A stretch of 64,000 bases of DNA from positions 62,001-126,000 of the forward strand of contig NZ_JOFQ01000007.1 of NCBI RefSeq assembly GCF_000718305.1, in the 5' to 3' direction. Each line of letters begins with the position of its first letter. Position 1 is the first letter of the stretch. The position numbers and the translations under genes were made by a program. Of the stretch, positions 15,685-25,918 are shown in pieces. The stretch comes from Streptomyces niger (GTDB lineage: Bacteria > Actinomycetota > Actinomycetes > Streptomycetales > Streptomycetaceae). The notes beneath the pieces were generated by a model that was not told the origin of the DNA, did no database searches, and saw only the letters and a list, made by a program, of their open reading frames with translations.

Positions 15685-17292
15685 ATGTCCGCAGATCTCG
15701 CCCCGATACCGACTCGCGCGGTCCGTGCCCCGGCACGCGCCGACCGCGCGCCGGCCCGGCCGGTCCGCCGGCGCACGGCGCCCGCGGGGGACGGATCCGC
15801 ACCCCGCGCCGCACTGATCGCCGCCCTCCCCGCGTTGCTCGCGCTGGCGCTCGGCTGCTGGGGCCTGACCCGCCAACACAGCCTGTGGCGGGACGAGGCG
15901 GCGACCTGGCAGGCGGCCCGGCGTACGGTGCCGGAGATCTGGGCGATGCTCGGACAGGTCGACGTCGTGCACGGCCTGTACTACCTGTGCATGCACGCCG
16001 TCTTCGCGCTCGGCGGGCCGGGGCTGGTGGCGCTGCGGCTGCCGTCGGTCCTGGCGACGGCGGTGGCGGCCGCGGCGACGGCGGCCACCGGGCGGCGCTT
16101 GGCCGGGCCGTGGGCCGGGCTCGCCGCCGGCCTCGTCCTCGCGTTGATCCCCAACATCCAGCACTACGCGCAAGAGGGCCGTGCCTACGCGCTGGTGACC
16201 GCTGCGGTCGCCGTCGCCACCTGGCTCCTGGTCCGGGCCGCGGGCGTGCGCCGGGACGGACCGGAGCCAGGCGCGCGCCTTCGGGGGGCCGGCTGGTGGA
16301 CGGGGTATGCCGCGGCCGTGCTGTGCGCCGCCCTGCTGAACTGGTTCTCGCTGCTGGTGCTGCCCGCGCACGCGGTGACGGTGGTGCTGGCCCGCCGCCG
16401 CGGCCTGCGCGGGGTCCTCGTGCGCTGGCTCGTCTCCGCCGCGTGCGCCGTGGCCGGGGCGCTGCCCCTGGTGCTCGCCAGCCGTGCGCAGGCCGAGCAG
16501 GTGTCGTGGATCAAGCCGGTCGCCTGGACCACGCTGCTCGGCATCGCCGCGCTGGTCCTGATCGGCTTCGGCTGCGCGCGGCTGCCGTACGTACGCGGTG
16601 GCCGCGCCGGACACGACGACCGGCCGTCCGCGCCGACCCTCGGGTCCGTCGCGCTGCCGCTGCTCGTCGTGCCGCAGGCCGGACTGCTGCTCGCCTCCCT
16701 CGTGCAACCGCTCTACCTCGACCGCTACGTCCTCTTCACCAACATCGGCTTCGCGCTGCCGGTCGGCCTGGCCGTCGCGGTGGGCGTACGGGCCGCCGCC
16801 GCGCGCCGGCACCGCCTCCGCCCCGGCGTGCTGCTGGCCGGCGTGACCGCTGTCGGGTTCGTGGCGTTGCTGCCCGTGGAGACGGGGCTGCGGACGGCGG
16901 AGAGCCGGGTGGACGACGTGCTCCGGCCGGCCGAGGTGGTCGCCGCGCGGGCGCACCCGGGGGACGGGGTGCTCTTCCTGCCGGCGGCCCGGCGCGACAC
17001 GGCGCTGGTGAGCCCGGCCGCGTTCCGGGGGCTCGACGATCTCGCGCTGCGGGAGGGCCCGGTGGCCGGCGGCACGCTCAAGGGCACCGAGCACACGCCG
17101 GCCCGGATCCGGGCCGCGATGCGCGCCCACCGCCGGATCGTGCTGGTCACGGACGCCGCACCGGCCGCCGCCCGGCCGGTACCGGCGCGCGAGGCCATGA
17201 AGCGGCGGGTGCTGGCGGCGGAGTTCACCCGCGTCACGTCGACCGAGACCCGCGGCCGCCGCGTCGACGTCTACGTACGGAAGGACGCCTGA
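15685..17292 (+). CDS. GT39/ArnT-like membrane glycosyltransferase (GT-C fold)
   Basis: 535 residues with about ten hydrophobic segments between residues 40 and 420. The short acidic motif after the first membrane helix, LWRDEAATW, carries the DE pair that GT-C mannosyltransferases use to bind the polyprenyl-phosphate sugar donor, and YAQEGRAYAL is a conserved lumenal loop of the family. The last 120 residues form a soluble domain (HPGDGVLFLPAARRDTAL). The enzyme should transfer a sugar from a polyprenyl-phosphate carrier on the outer face of the membrane; acceptor unknown. I use ATG 15685; a GTG at 15664 lies inside the inverted repeat. The gene's 3' end is duplicated in tandem downstream. 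Confidence 0.85.
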   Translation: MSADLAPIPTRAVRAPARADRAPARPVRRRTAPAGDGSAPRAALIAALPALLALALGCWGLTRQHSLWRDEAATWQAARRTVPEIWAMLGQVDVVHGLYYLCMHAVFALGGPGLVALRLPSVLATAVAAAATAATGRRLAGPWAGLAAGLVLALIPNIQHYAQEGRAYALVTAAVAVATWLLVRAAGVRRDGPEPGARLRGAGWWTGYAAAVLCAALLNWFSLLVLPAHAVTVVLARRRGLRGVLVRWLVSAACAVAGALPLVLASRAQAEQVSWIKPVAWTTLLGIAALVLIGFGCARLPYVRGGRAGHDDRPSAPTLGSVALPLLVVPQAGLLLASLVQPLYLDRYVLFTNIGFALPVGLAVAVGVRAAAARRHRLRPGVLLAGVTAVGFVALLPVETGLRTAESRVDDVLRPAEVVAARAHPGDGVLFLPAARRDTALVSPAAFRGLDDLALREGPVAGGTLKGTEHTPARIRAAMRAHRRIVLVTDAAPAAARPVPAREAMKRRVLAAEFTRVTSTETRGRRVDVYVRKDA

Positions 17293-17363
17293 GCGTACGC
17301 AAGGGCGCCTGAGTCGTACGCACGGGCATCTGAGCCGTACGCACGGGCATCTGAGGCGTACGG
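17275..17363 (+). repeat. 21-bp tandem repeat derived from the 3' end of the glycosyltransferase gene
   Basis: Units begin at 17275, 17295, 17316 and 17337, with a partial one at 17358. Each starts GTACG and contains CTGAG. The first unit is the gene's own final codons and stop; later copies reproduce it with drift (AAGGGCGCC, then ACGGGCATC twice). Confidence 0.8.
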
Positions 17364-17388
17364 AGGCCCGGCGGGCTCCGTGCCGTCC

Positions 17389-18642
17389 TCAGCTTCCGGC
17401 GGGCCCCAGTCGCCACAGCGACGTCACCTCTGCCGCGCGGGCGGCGTGCAGCGGGTCGGTGGCGTCGCGGACCTTCGCGTGCCGGGGCGCGACGTCCAAC
17501 CGGTCGAGCACGGTCAGGCCGGCCGCTTCGAAGAGGGCGAGCAGATCCGCGCGGGTGCGCAGCCCGAGGTGCTCGGCGAGGTCGGACAGGATCAGCCAGC
17601 CTTCGCCGCCCGGCGTCAGGTGGTCCGTGAGGCCCGCGAGGAAGCCGCGCAGCATCCGGCTGTTCGGGTCGTAGACGGCGTACTCCACCGAGGAGGTGGG
17701 CTTGGCCGGCAGCCACGGCGGGTTGCAGACCACCAGCGGGGCGCGCCCGGCGGGGAAGAGGTCGGCGGCGACGGCCTCGACCCGGTCGGCGACGCCCAGC
17801 CGCTCGGCGTTCCGGCGCGCGCAGGCCAGTGCGCGCGGGTCCTGGTCGGTGCCGAGGACGCGCCGGACGCCGCGCCGGGCCAGTACGGCGGCCAGGACGC
17901 CGCTGCCGGTGCCGATGTCGAAGGCCAGCTCGGTGGGGTCGGCGGGCAGCGGGGCCCGGGCCACCAGGTCGACGTACTCGCCGCGCTGGGGCGAGAAGAC
18001 GCCGTAGTCGGGGTGTATCCGGTCGCCCCCGAGGGCGGGGATCTCGACGCCCTTGCGGTGCCATTCGTACGCGCCGACCAGCCCGAGGAGTTCGCGCAGC
18101 GCGACGACCGAGTGCGGGGAGCCCGCCTCGTCGCGCGCCGCGGGCGCCGGGCCGTACGCCTGGGTGCAGGCCGCGCGGACGTCGGGGGCGCGGTGCAGCG
18201 GAATGCCGTAGTCGGCGTCGAGCGGCACCAGCAGCATGCCGAGGATGCGGGCGCGCTGGCTCTGTGCGGCGCGGTGCAGGTGGAAGGCGCGGGCCGGGTC
18301 GTCGGCGGGCGCGGGCTTGCGGGGGCGGCGGTCGATCCGGCGGGCCAGCGCGGCCAGCAGCTGGCGGGCGTTGTGGAAGTCGCCGCGCCACAGCAGCGCG
18401 GTGCCCTCGCAGGCCAGTTTGTACGCGGCGTCGGCCTTCATGCGGTCGTCGGCGACCGTCACGCGGCGCGGCGGCGTCGCGCCGTTCTCCGACCGCCACC
18501 GGGCGGAGCGCGGACCGCCGTCCTCGTCCCAGGTGAGGACCGGTTCCGGGGCGGCCCCCGGCAGGGTGGCTCCCCGCAGGGCGGCTTCCCGCGGGACGGC
18601 GGCGGTGGCGGGGTGCGGAGCGGGCGGCCGGTGAGCGTTCAT
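17389..18642 (-). CDS. Class I SAM methyltransferase, N5-glutamine-MTase-like
   Basis: 417 residues from ATG 18642, preceded by CAGGACGT. The C-terminal half is a Rossmann SAM-MTase: motif I AFDIGTGSGVLAAVLARRG (about 235), an acidic residue after strand 2 (GTDQDPRAL), and motif IV VVCNPPWLPA. The NPPW signature is shared by HemK/PrmC-type enzymes that methylate glutamine or adenine amides. The N-terminal 200 residues are variable, with an alpha-helical block (HNARQLLAALARRIDRR). It is not PrmC itself, because the N-terminal helical bundle differs. Substrate unknown. It shares a 296-bp divergent region with the universal stress protein. Confidence 0.84.
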   Translation of the reverse strand: MNAHRPPAPHPATAAVPREAALRGATLPGAAPEPVLTWDEDGGPRSARWRSENGATPPRRVTVADDRMKADAAYKLACEGTALLWRGDFHNARQLLAALARRIDRRPRKPAPADDPARAFHLHRAAQSQRARILGMLLVPLDADYGIPLHRAPDVRAACTQAYGPAPAARDEAGSPHSVVALRELLGLVGAYEWHRKGVEIPALGGDRIHPDYGVFSPQRGEYVDLVARAPLPADPTELAFDIGTGSGVLAAVLARRGVRRVLGTDQDPRALACARRNAERLGVADRVEAVAADLFPAGRAPLVVCNPPWLPAKPTSSVEYAVYDPNSRMLRGFLAGLTDHLTPGGEGWLILSDLAEHLGLRTRADLLALFEAAGLTVLDRLDVAPRHAKVRDATDPLHAARAAEVTSLWRLGPAGS

Positions 18643-18938
18643 GACGTCCTGGATCAGGCGGCACGGCCGGCGGAGGCGCGTCCCGGAGGAGGGCACCGCC
18701 CAGGAGCCGGGCGGTGCGGGGAAGTTCGATTTTACCGGCTCCGGGGCACTCGCCCAGTTGCTGATCATGCCGTCGCCGTTCCGGGCAACCGTCCGGAATA
18801 CTCGCCCGTATCGCCTGTAATGCGTACCGGCCGGACCGCTCGCCCGAGGGGCACCGGCCGCAGTGGCCGCGACGGCCGCGGAATCCGGCGGGGGCGCGGT
18901 GGCCGCGCGGCCCGCCGGCGGATCGTAGGGAGGCACAG

Positions 18939-19871
18939 ATGGACAGGTTGCCGGTCATCGTCGGGGTGGACGGGTCCCCGGACAGTGAGCGGGCGTTGTA
19001 CTGGGCGGCCGAGGCGGCCCGGCTGCGGTCGGCGCCCCTCCAGGTCGTCCACGTGTGGCCGTACGTCACCTCGGCCCGCGCCGCCGATGCCGAGGCGGGC
19101 ACCGGCGACGCGGTGCTGGAGGAGCTGCGGGCGAAGCTGGCGGCGGGGCCGGAGCTGCCGGAGGTGGAGTTCCGCAGCCTGAGCGGGCTCACGGACGTGA
19201 TCCTCCCCGGGCTCGGCGAGCAGGCGCAGCTGCTGGTGCTCGGCTCGCGCGGGCGCGGCGGCTTCGCGAGCCTGCTGCTCGGCTCCAACGGCATGGCGTG
19301 CGCCGCGCACTCGGCAGCGCCCGTCGTGGTCGTCCCGCGCCCGGACCGGGGCGGCGCGCGACCGGAGGCGGCGGACGAGGGAGGCTCCGCGGGACCGCAC
19401 GGGCGCGTCGTCCTGGGGATCGACCCGACGACGGAGGAGGCGGGGGAGAGCAGCGCGATCGACTTCGCCTTCCAGGAAGCGGCCCGGCGCGGGGCCGTCC
19501 TGCAGGCGGTCGCGGCCTACATGTGGCCGATGGCCGTACCGGTCGCCTTCGACTACGTCGTCGCCTACGACACGACGCAGCGGGAGTACGAGGACACGCT
19601 GGGGAAGCAGGTGTCGGCACTGCTCGCGCGGTACCGGGAGCGGTATCCGGACGTTCCGGTGGAGGCCGAGCTGGTGCCTGCTGACGCGGCGGGGCAGCTG
19701 GTCGAGGAGTCCCGGCGGAGCGACCTGGTGGTGGTCGGACGGCACCGCCGGCGGCTGCCGATCGGCCCCCGGCTGGGTTCCGTGGCGCACGCGGTGCTGC
19801 TGCACGCCCTGTGCCCGATCGCGGTGGTGCCCGATGCGGTACGGGAGGAGGCGCCGAAGGCGGCGGAGTGA
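18939..19871 (+). CDS. Universal stress protein with two Usp domains
   Basis: 310 residues built from two Usp domains (about 1-147 and 158-308). The first has an ATP-type glycine motif, VLGSRGRGGFASLLLGSNG, near 100-118; the second has VVVGRHRRRLPIGPRLGSVA, a degenerate version. An acidic Gly/Glu linker joins them. Tandem Usp proteins in actinobacteria bind ATP and respond to hypoxia or stationary phase. ATG 18939 has a strong GGGAGG. The gene ends 15 bp before the convergent DedA gene. Confidence 0.92.
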   Translation: MDRLPVIVGVDGSPDSERALYWAAEAARLRSAPLQVVHVWPYVTSARAADAEAGTGDAVLEELRAKLAAGPELPEVEFRSLSGLTDVILPGLGEQAQLLVLGSRGRGGFASLLLGSNGMACAAHSAAPVVVVPRPDRGGARPEAADEGGSAGPHGRVVLGIDPTTEEAGESSAIDFAFQEAARRGAVLQAVAAYMWPMAVPVAFDYVVAYDTTQREYEDTLGKQVSALLARYRERYPDVPVEAELVPADAAGQLVEESRRSDLVVVGRHRRRLPIGPRLGSVAHAVLLHALCPIAVVPDAVREEAPKAAE

Positions 19872-19886
19872 CGGCCTTTCGGGGGA

Positions 19887-20525
19887 TTACCCGGAGTGCG
19901 CCGCGGCGCGCTCCGGCCGGCGCATCACGTACAGCGCGGCGGAGCCGGCGGCGAAGAGGGCGAAGACCGAGACGGCCGTGCTGAACCAGGTCGCGCCGAG
20001 CAGGTGGCCGCCGAAATAGCCCAGGGTCACGCTGTACGCGGCCCAGGCCACCCCGGCCAGCATCGACCAGGGCAGGAACTCGCGGACGGTGCGGTGGGCG
20101 ACGCCCGCGCCGAGGCTGACGACCGAGCGTCCGGCGGGCGCGAAGCGGGCGAGGACGACGACGATTCCGCCACCTCGGGTGAGCGCGGTGCCGAGACGTT
20201 CCTGCGCCGCTGCCAGGCGACGGGAGCGGGCGATGGCGCGGTCGAAGCGGTCGCCGCCGCGCCAGGCCACCCGGTACGCGGCCAGGTCACCGAGCACGGA
20301 GGCGGTCGCGGCGCACAGCGCGAGCGCGAACAGGTCGGCCACGGCCGAGCCCCCGCTCATCGACGGGGCCCCGACGGTGGCGGTGCGGGTGCCGGCGGCG
20401 GTCGCCGCGGCGATGAGCAGCACGCCGCTGGGGAGGAAGGGCACGAAGACGTCGAGCAGGACGCAGAGTCCGACGATCAGATGAATCCACGGGGGATCGG
20501 CCAGCGCCCCCAGACTTTCCAGCAC
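19887..20525 (-). CDS. DedA-family membrane protein
   Basis: 212 residues from GTG 20525, chosen because TTGGAG lies eight bases upstream and the family begins near here (VLESLGALADPPWIHLIVG). Conserved DedA features are the FLPSGVLLIAAA hairpin, ARFAPAGRSVVSLGAGVAHR (the R-x3-GRS segment) and two paired re-entrant/transmembrane regions. DedA proteins are inner-membrane lipid scramblases or transporters, several acting on undecaprenyl phosphate or phospholipids. It overlaps no other gene and converges on the Usp gene. Confidence 0.87.
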   Translation of the reverse strand: MLESLGALADPPWIHLIVGLCVLLDVFVPFLPSGVLLIAAATAAGTRTATVGAPSMSGGSAVADLFALALCAATASVLGDLAAYRVAWRGGDRFDRAIARSRRLAAAQERLGTALTRGGGIVVVLARFAPAGRSVVSLGAGVAHRTVREFLPWSMLAGVAWAAYSVTLGYFGGHLLGATWFSTAVSVFALFAAGSAALYVMRRPERAAAHSG

Positions 20526-20816
20526 CTCGTCACTCCAAGTCGTCCCCGGCCGCGACGTCGCATGGCAGCGGCAGGGGCGGCTTGTCGCTCGTACAGCCAT
20601 ACAGCGTACGCCTGACATGTCCTGAGATCGGGCTCGGGGGCCCCAGGTGTTGTCCGAATCACGCGTTTCCTGCCAGGCAGTTCGCCTGCTGGGCTACGCG
20701 GTGGGCCGTCCTGGCCCCGCGTACGACACCCACCCGGCGCCGGCACGACTCGCGCGACGGCCGGCCGGCGGCGACGGTGAGGTCATGGCGCGCGTCGCGC
20801 GCTTCGGTTACGGGGA

Positions 20817-21431
20817 GTGACGAGGAGGAAGAGGATGGCGGCAGGAATCCTGACGGGAACGGCCACGGCGCTGCTCATGGCGGTGTCCGCGGCGGCGGCG
20901 CCCGCGTACGGCGCCACGCCGGGCGGCGGGGATCTCGTGGTGGGGAAGGAGAGCCGGTTCGCTCCGGTGTCGGAGTTCGATCCTTCCGACGCGGTGACGT
21001 ACGACACGAAGAAGGTGCCGACCAGGGCGCGCATCGCGGTCGCGCAGTGGAAGAACGACCACGGGATGACCATCCGGCTGAAGGTGAAGGGGCTGCAGCC
21101 CCACCGCACGTACGGCGCGCACGTCCACACCAAGCCGTGCGGCGAGAAGCCGGACGACTCCGGGCCGCACTACCAGAACCGGAAGGACCCGCACCAGCCG
21201 TCCACCGACCCGCGGTACGCCAACCCGGAGAACGAGGTGTGGCTGGACTTCACCACGGACTCCGACGGCGACGCCTCGATGTCGTCGAAGCACTCGTGGT
21301 GGTTCCGGCCGGGTGAGGCGCGGTCCGTGGTGATCCACGACCACAAGACGGAGACCGGCCATGGCCACGCGGGCATGGCGGGCGACCGGTTGGGCTGCCT
21401 CAGCGTGCCGTTCAAGCACGCGGCGAAGTAA
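20817..21431 (+). CDS. Secreted Cu/Zn superoxide dismutase-like protein
   Basis: 204 residues. A signal peptide (MTRRKRMAAGILTGTATALL, cleavage near AYGA) precedes a SodC-type beta barrel. Cu-ligand histidines appear in YGAHVHTKPCG, further metal-site candidates in HYQN and in the Asp-rich DSDGDAS, and the C-terminal HDHK...GHAGMAGDRLGC matches the family's final strand with its disulfide Cys. It should dismutate extracellular superoxide. The start is ambiguous: GTG 20817 gives a proper basic n-region, whereas ATG 20835 has the better AGGAGG. A hairpin terminator lies between it and DoxX. Confidence 0.83.
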   Translation: MTRRKRMAAGILTGTATALLMAVSAAAAPAYGATPGGGDLVVGKESRFAPVSEFDPSDAVTYDTKKVPTRARIAVAQWKNDHGMTIRLKVKGLQPHRTYGAHVHTKPCGEKPDDSGPHYQNRKDPHQPSTDPRYANPENEVWLDFTTDSDGDASMSSKHSWWFRPGEARSVVIHDHKTETGHGHAGMAGDRLGCLSVPFKHAAK

Positions 21432-21446
21432 CCGGGCCGGGAACGG

Positions 21447-21478
21447 GCTGAGGGCCGCCGGGACGGGCGGCCCTCAGC
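21447..21478. terminator. Hairpin terminator between SOD-like and DoxX genes
   Basis: A 13-bp perfect stem (GCTGAGGGCCGCC and its complement) lies 16 bp after the SOD stop and 32 bp before the convergent DoxX stop, so it can serve both. Confidence 0.7.
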
Positions 21479-21509
21479 TCGGTGAGCGGAGCGGACGGGG
21501 GCTGCGGCG

Positions 21510-21986
21510 TCAGGCGGCGCTGGGCTCCCGGCGGGCGGCGGCGGGTGCCTCGGCGTCCTCGCCGCGGTCGCCGGAGCCGAAGAGGATCCGGTCCAGGGCC
21601 CAGGCGCCGGGGCCGGTGAAGACCAGCAGGAGGAAGGCCCAGGAGAACATCGCGGAGGGCTCGCCGCCGTTCTGGATCGGCCACAGCGCCTCGCCCTGGT
21701 GGACCGAGAAGTACGCGTACGCCATGGAGCCGGAGCTGATCAGGGCGGCGGTGCGGGTGCCCAGGCCGAACAGGACCAGCAGGCCGCCGACGAGCTGGAT
21801 GACCGCCGCGTACCAGCCCGGCCAGGTGCCGGCCGGGACGGTCCGGCCCTGGCCCATCGCGCCGCCGAGGACGCCGAAGAGCGACGCGGCGCCGTGGCAG
21901 GCGAAGAGGAGGCCGGTGACGATGCGGAAGAGCGCCGTTGCGTGGGGTCGGCCGCGTTCGGTGAACGCCGAGAGGGAACCGGGCAT
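21510..21986 (-). CDS. DoxX-family membrane protein
   Basis: 158 residues with four transmembrane helices: FRIVTGLLFACHGAASLFG, AAVIQLVGGLLVLFGLG, AALISSGSMAYAYF and AMFSWAFLLLVFTGPGAW. It belongs to the DoxX/SURF4 superfamily; the actinobacterial members cooperate with thiol-redox and superoxide-defence proteins (in mycobacteria, a membrane complex with SodA and SseA). The neighbouring SOD-like gene makes such a link attractive but is not proof. ATG 21986 follows GCAGGAG. Upstream lie a perfect palindrome and a pair of DasR/chitinase-type boxes. Confidence 0.85.
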   Translation of the reverse strand: MPGSLSAFTERGRPHATALFRIVTGLLFACHGAASLFGVLGGAMGQGRTVPAGTWPGWYAAVIQLVGGLLVLFGLGTRTAALISSGSMAYAYFSVHQGEALWPIQNGGEPSAMFSWAFLLLVFTGPGAWALDRILFGSGDRGEDAEAPAAARREPSAA

Positions 21987-22049
21987 GACAAGACTCCTGC
22001 GGTGGGGGACGGAACCGAGAGGCCTGAAGGTTAGGCCTGCCTTAGTCGT

Positions 22050-22059
22050 ACTTGCAAGT
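22050..22059. promoter_or_regulatory. Palindrome ACTTGCAAGT upstream of doxX
   Basis: A perfect 10-bp palindrome, followed directly by another CAAGT half-site at 22061-22065. The spacing resembles a MarR/HxlR-type operator, 64 bp upstream of the DoxX start. Confidence 0.4.
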
Positions 22060-22080
22060 TCAAGTGTTTGCCGAACCTCT

Positions 22081-22121
22081 TGGTCTGGACCAGTGGCGTG
22101 CCGTCACCATGGTCCAGACCA
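22081..22121. promoter_or_regulatory. Two DasR/chitinase-type boxes
   Basis: TGGTCTGGACCA (22081-22092) and TGGTCCAGACCA (22110-22121) are separated by 17 bp, 29 bp centre to centre. Both match the 12-bp core of DasR responsive elements and of the paired repeats found in Streptomyces chitinase promoters. No chitinase gene is adjacent; the nearest start they could control is DoxX at 21986. Confidence 0.6.
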
Positions 22122-22134
22122 ATGCGGTCGTCAA

Positions 22135-22157
22135 GGGGGTGCGCAGCCCCCGGTTTT
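22135..22157. terminator. Small hairpin with T-run
   Basis: GGGGGTGCGCAGCCCCC followed by GGTTTT on the + strand, 31 bp beyond the end of the PhoD gene. It may terminate either direction. Confidence 0.45.
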
Positions 22158-22187
22158 CCTTCGTGCCGCTCCCGGTCCTCCCCGGGA

Positions 22188-23903
<1,716 letters not shown>

Positions 23904-24089
23904 CGCGGTCCTCCCTCGCGCGGGCCGGTGCCCGCACCTCGGTACGGGCAGCCGCCCGCGCGTCGGCTCCGAGGATAGGAGGAGGACGCCGGCTCCTCAG
24001 GGGGCCGGTGCTGCGGGGGGAGAGGTGGGACGGGCGGCTCCGCAGGCATGGGTGGAGGGCGGAGCCGCCCCATCTGTGGGGCCGTCGGG

Positions 24090-24734
24090 TCAGCAGCCGT
24101 CCAGGATCTTCTTCAGCGCGGCCTTCTCGGCGGAGTCGGCGGTCATTCCGTACTCGTGCTTCACCCACACCCACATCCGCGCGTACTCGCAGTGGTAGGT
24201 GGTCTTCGGCGGCAGCCACTCGGCGGGGTCCTGGTCGCCCTTGGACTGGTTCACGTTGTCGGTGACCGCGAGCAGCTGGGAGTGCGTGAGGTCGTTGGCG
24301 AGCTGCTCGCGGCGCGCCGTGGTCCAGTCGGCGGCGCCGGACTTCCAGGCCTCGGAGAGCGGCACGACGTGGTCGATGTCGACGTCCGAGGTCTGCGTCC
24401 AGGTCGCGCCGTCGTACGGGGAGGTCCACGAGCCGCTGGTCGCGGCGCAGCTGCCGTCGGTCTCGACGTTCTCGCCGTCGCGCTTGAGGACGACCTCGCG
24501 GGTGTTGCAGTTGTCGCCCTGGTCGCTCCAGTGCGGGAACTTGTCGCGGCTGTAGCCGTCCTGCGACCCCTCGGCCTGCTCCTTGATGTCGGCGAGGTAG
24601 GTGCGGGCGGTGGCGGCGCTCGGCGGGGTGGGCGGCGCGGCCTCGGCGGTTCCGCCGCCGAGCACGAAGGTGCAGAGGAGCGCGGCGGCCGAGCCGGCGG
24701 CGAGGGATGCGCGACGCGCGTAGACCTTGGACAT
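24090..24734 (-). CDS. Secreted HNH-family nuclease
   Basis: 214 residues from ATG 24734. The first 32 residues are a signal peptide (KVYARRASLAAGSAAALLCTFVLG, cleavage near AEA). The mature protein has a GmrSD/DUF1524-type HNH core: DIDHVVPLSEAW (catalytic His within DHVVPL), then LTHSQLLAVTDNVNQSKGDQDPAEWLPP (Asn and His-class ligands). Cysteines in NCNTREVV, SCAAT and the terminal DGC probably form disulfides. Such enzymes degrade extracellular DNA for nutrition or in programmed death. A long open frame upstream is non-coding. Confidence 0.88.
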   Translation of the reverse strand: MSKVYARRASLAAGSAAALLCTFVLGGGTAEAAPPTPPSAATARTYLADIKEQAEGSQDGYSRDKFPHWSDQGDNCNTREVVLKRDGENVETDGSCAATSGSWTSPYDGATWTQTSDVDIDHVVPLSEAWKSGAADWTTARREQLANDLTHSQLLAVTDNVNQSKGDQDPAEWLPPKTTYHCEYARMWVWVKHEYGMTADSAEKAALKKILDGC

Positions 24735-24979
24735 CGGATCTCCCGTTGGTGTGGGGGAAAGGGGGAAGCCTTGAACGGTCGGTCGGTCGGGTGGCCGGTC
24801 GGGCGACCGGCCGGTGGTCCTTCGGGCCACACGGTGGTCCGTGGGGGTTTCCGCCGCGTGGTCTTCAGGTAACAGAGTGACGACATGCTCACGTCAGATC
24901 AAGAGGTGACGCGCCGCCAGGCCGCCCCGAACGCCCGTGCGTTGGGTTTCTCCCTCGCCCGCCGCCTTAAGGTGATCGT

Positions 24980-25738
24980 GTGCTGCTGCCGGTGAACGCC
25001 ACCCTCGCGGTCGTGCTCGCGGTGCTGCTCGTCGCCGCCGTGACCGTCGCCGCGCTGTGCCGGCTGGACCACGCGCGGGCCATCGCCGTCGCGGGACTGC
25101 GCGCCGCCGCCCAGCTCGCCGCCGTCTCCTTCCTCATCGGCTGGGTCGTACGCGCCCTGCCACTGCTGGTCTGCTTCCTGCTGCTGATGCTCGCGGTCGC
25201 GGTGCGTACGGCGGGCCGCCGGATCACCGGGAACCACACCTGGTGGTGGGCCGCCGCGCCGATCACGGCCGGCGTGCTGCCGGTCGTGGCCCTGCTGCTC
25301 CTGACGGGCCTGGTGCCGCCCCGCGGGGTCTCGCTCGTCCCGGTGACCGGCATCCTCATCGGCGGCGCGCTCACCGCGACGGTGCTGGGCGGGCGGCGCG
25401 CGCTGGACGAGCTGGAGACGCGGCGCGGGGAGGTGGAGGCGGGCCTCGCGCTGGGGCTGCTGGAGCGGGAGGCCCGGATGGAGGTGGCCCGGCCGGTCGT
25501 CTCCGACGCGCTGCTGCCGGGGCTGGACCAGACCCGGACCGTGGGACTGGTCACGCTGCCGGGGGCGTTCGTCGGCATGCTGCTGGGCGGCGCCTCACCC
25601 GTTCAGGCGGGTGCGGTGCAGCTTTTCGTCCTGGTGGCGCTGCTCGCCGTGCAGGCGGTCGCGGTGGCGGTGGTGCTGGAGCTGGTCGCGCGCGGGCTGC
25701 TGCACCGCGTACGCTTGATCCCAGCAGAAGGGGAGTAG
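24980..25738 (+). CDS. FetB/YbbM-like ABC permease (UPF0014)
   Basis: 252 residues, six to seven transmembrane helices, with the UPF0014 signatures GLRAAAQLAAVSFLIGW, ARPVVSDALLPGLDQTRTVGLVTLPGAFVGMLLGG-type (about 165-200) and a conserved ALGLLEREA segment. In E. coli FetB works with the ATPase FetA in iron export and oxidative-stress resistance. No FetA-like ATPase is adjacent. Start GTG 24980 is weakly supported. Its last codons and stop form the 5' strand of the Mn2+ riboswitch that precedes the next gene, so the two genes are physically interlocked and both concern metal efflux. Confidence 0.82.
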   Translation: MLLPVNATLAVVLAVLLVAAVTVAALCRLDHARAIAVAGLRAAAQLAAVSFLIGWVVRALPLLVCFLLLMLAVAVRTAGRRITGNHTWWWAAAPITAGVLPVVALLLLTGLVPPRGVSLVPVTGILIGGALTATVLGGRRALDELETRRGEVEAGLALGLLEREARMEVARPVVSDALLPGLDQTRTVGLVTLPGAFVGMLLGGASPVQAGAVQLFVLVALLAVQAVAVAVVLELVARGLLHRVRLIPAEGE

Positions 25739-25832
25739 CTCTTCGCCGGACCGTCGACATACTGCAGGCCCTCGTGGCCTGCCGGCGCCCGGAGCGTACG
25801 GATCCGTCCGTACGCCAGCGAGACCTTCGGCC
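25725..25832 (+). ncRNA. yybP-ykoY (Mn2+-sensing) riboswitch
   Basis: The conserved elements occur in order: AAGGGGAGTAGC at 25728-25739, GTCGACATACTG at 25753-25764, a variable GC hairpin region, and GCGAGACCTT at 25818-25827, whose CCTT pairs with the initial AAGG. These are the consensus loops of the yybP-ykoY manganese riboswitch. The 5' strand overlaps the stop codon of the FetB-like gene (GAG TAG). The RNA precedes a TMEM165/GDT1-family gene, a known class of Mn2+ exporters, which is the expected partner. Expression should be turned on by Mn2+. Confidence 0.85.
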
Positions 25833-25918
25833 GCAGTGTCCGACGCTGCCGTGCCGAAGCGACCCCTTTTCCCCGGGCCCCTTTCGGCGCGGCCCTATCG
25901 AACGAGGTATTCCACCCC

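Noticed and set aside
22020..22060. An iron box (DtxR/DmdR-type) upstream of DoxX
   Set aside because: TTAGGCCTGCCTTAG matches only one half of the 19-bp consensus well.
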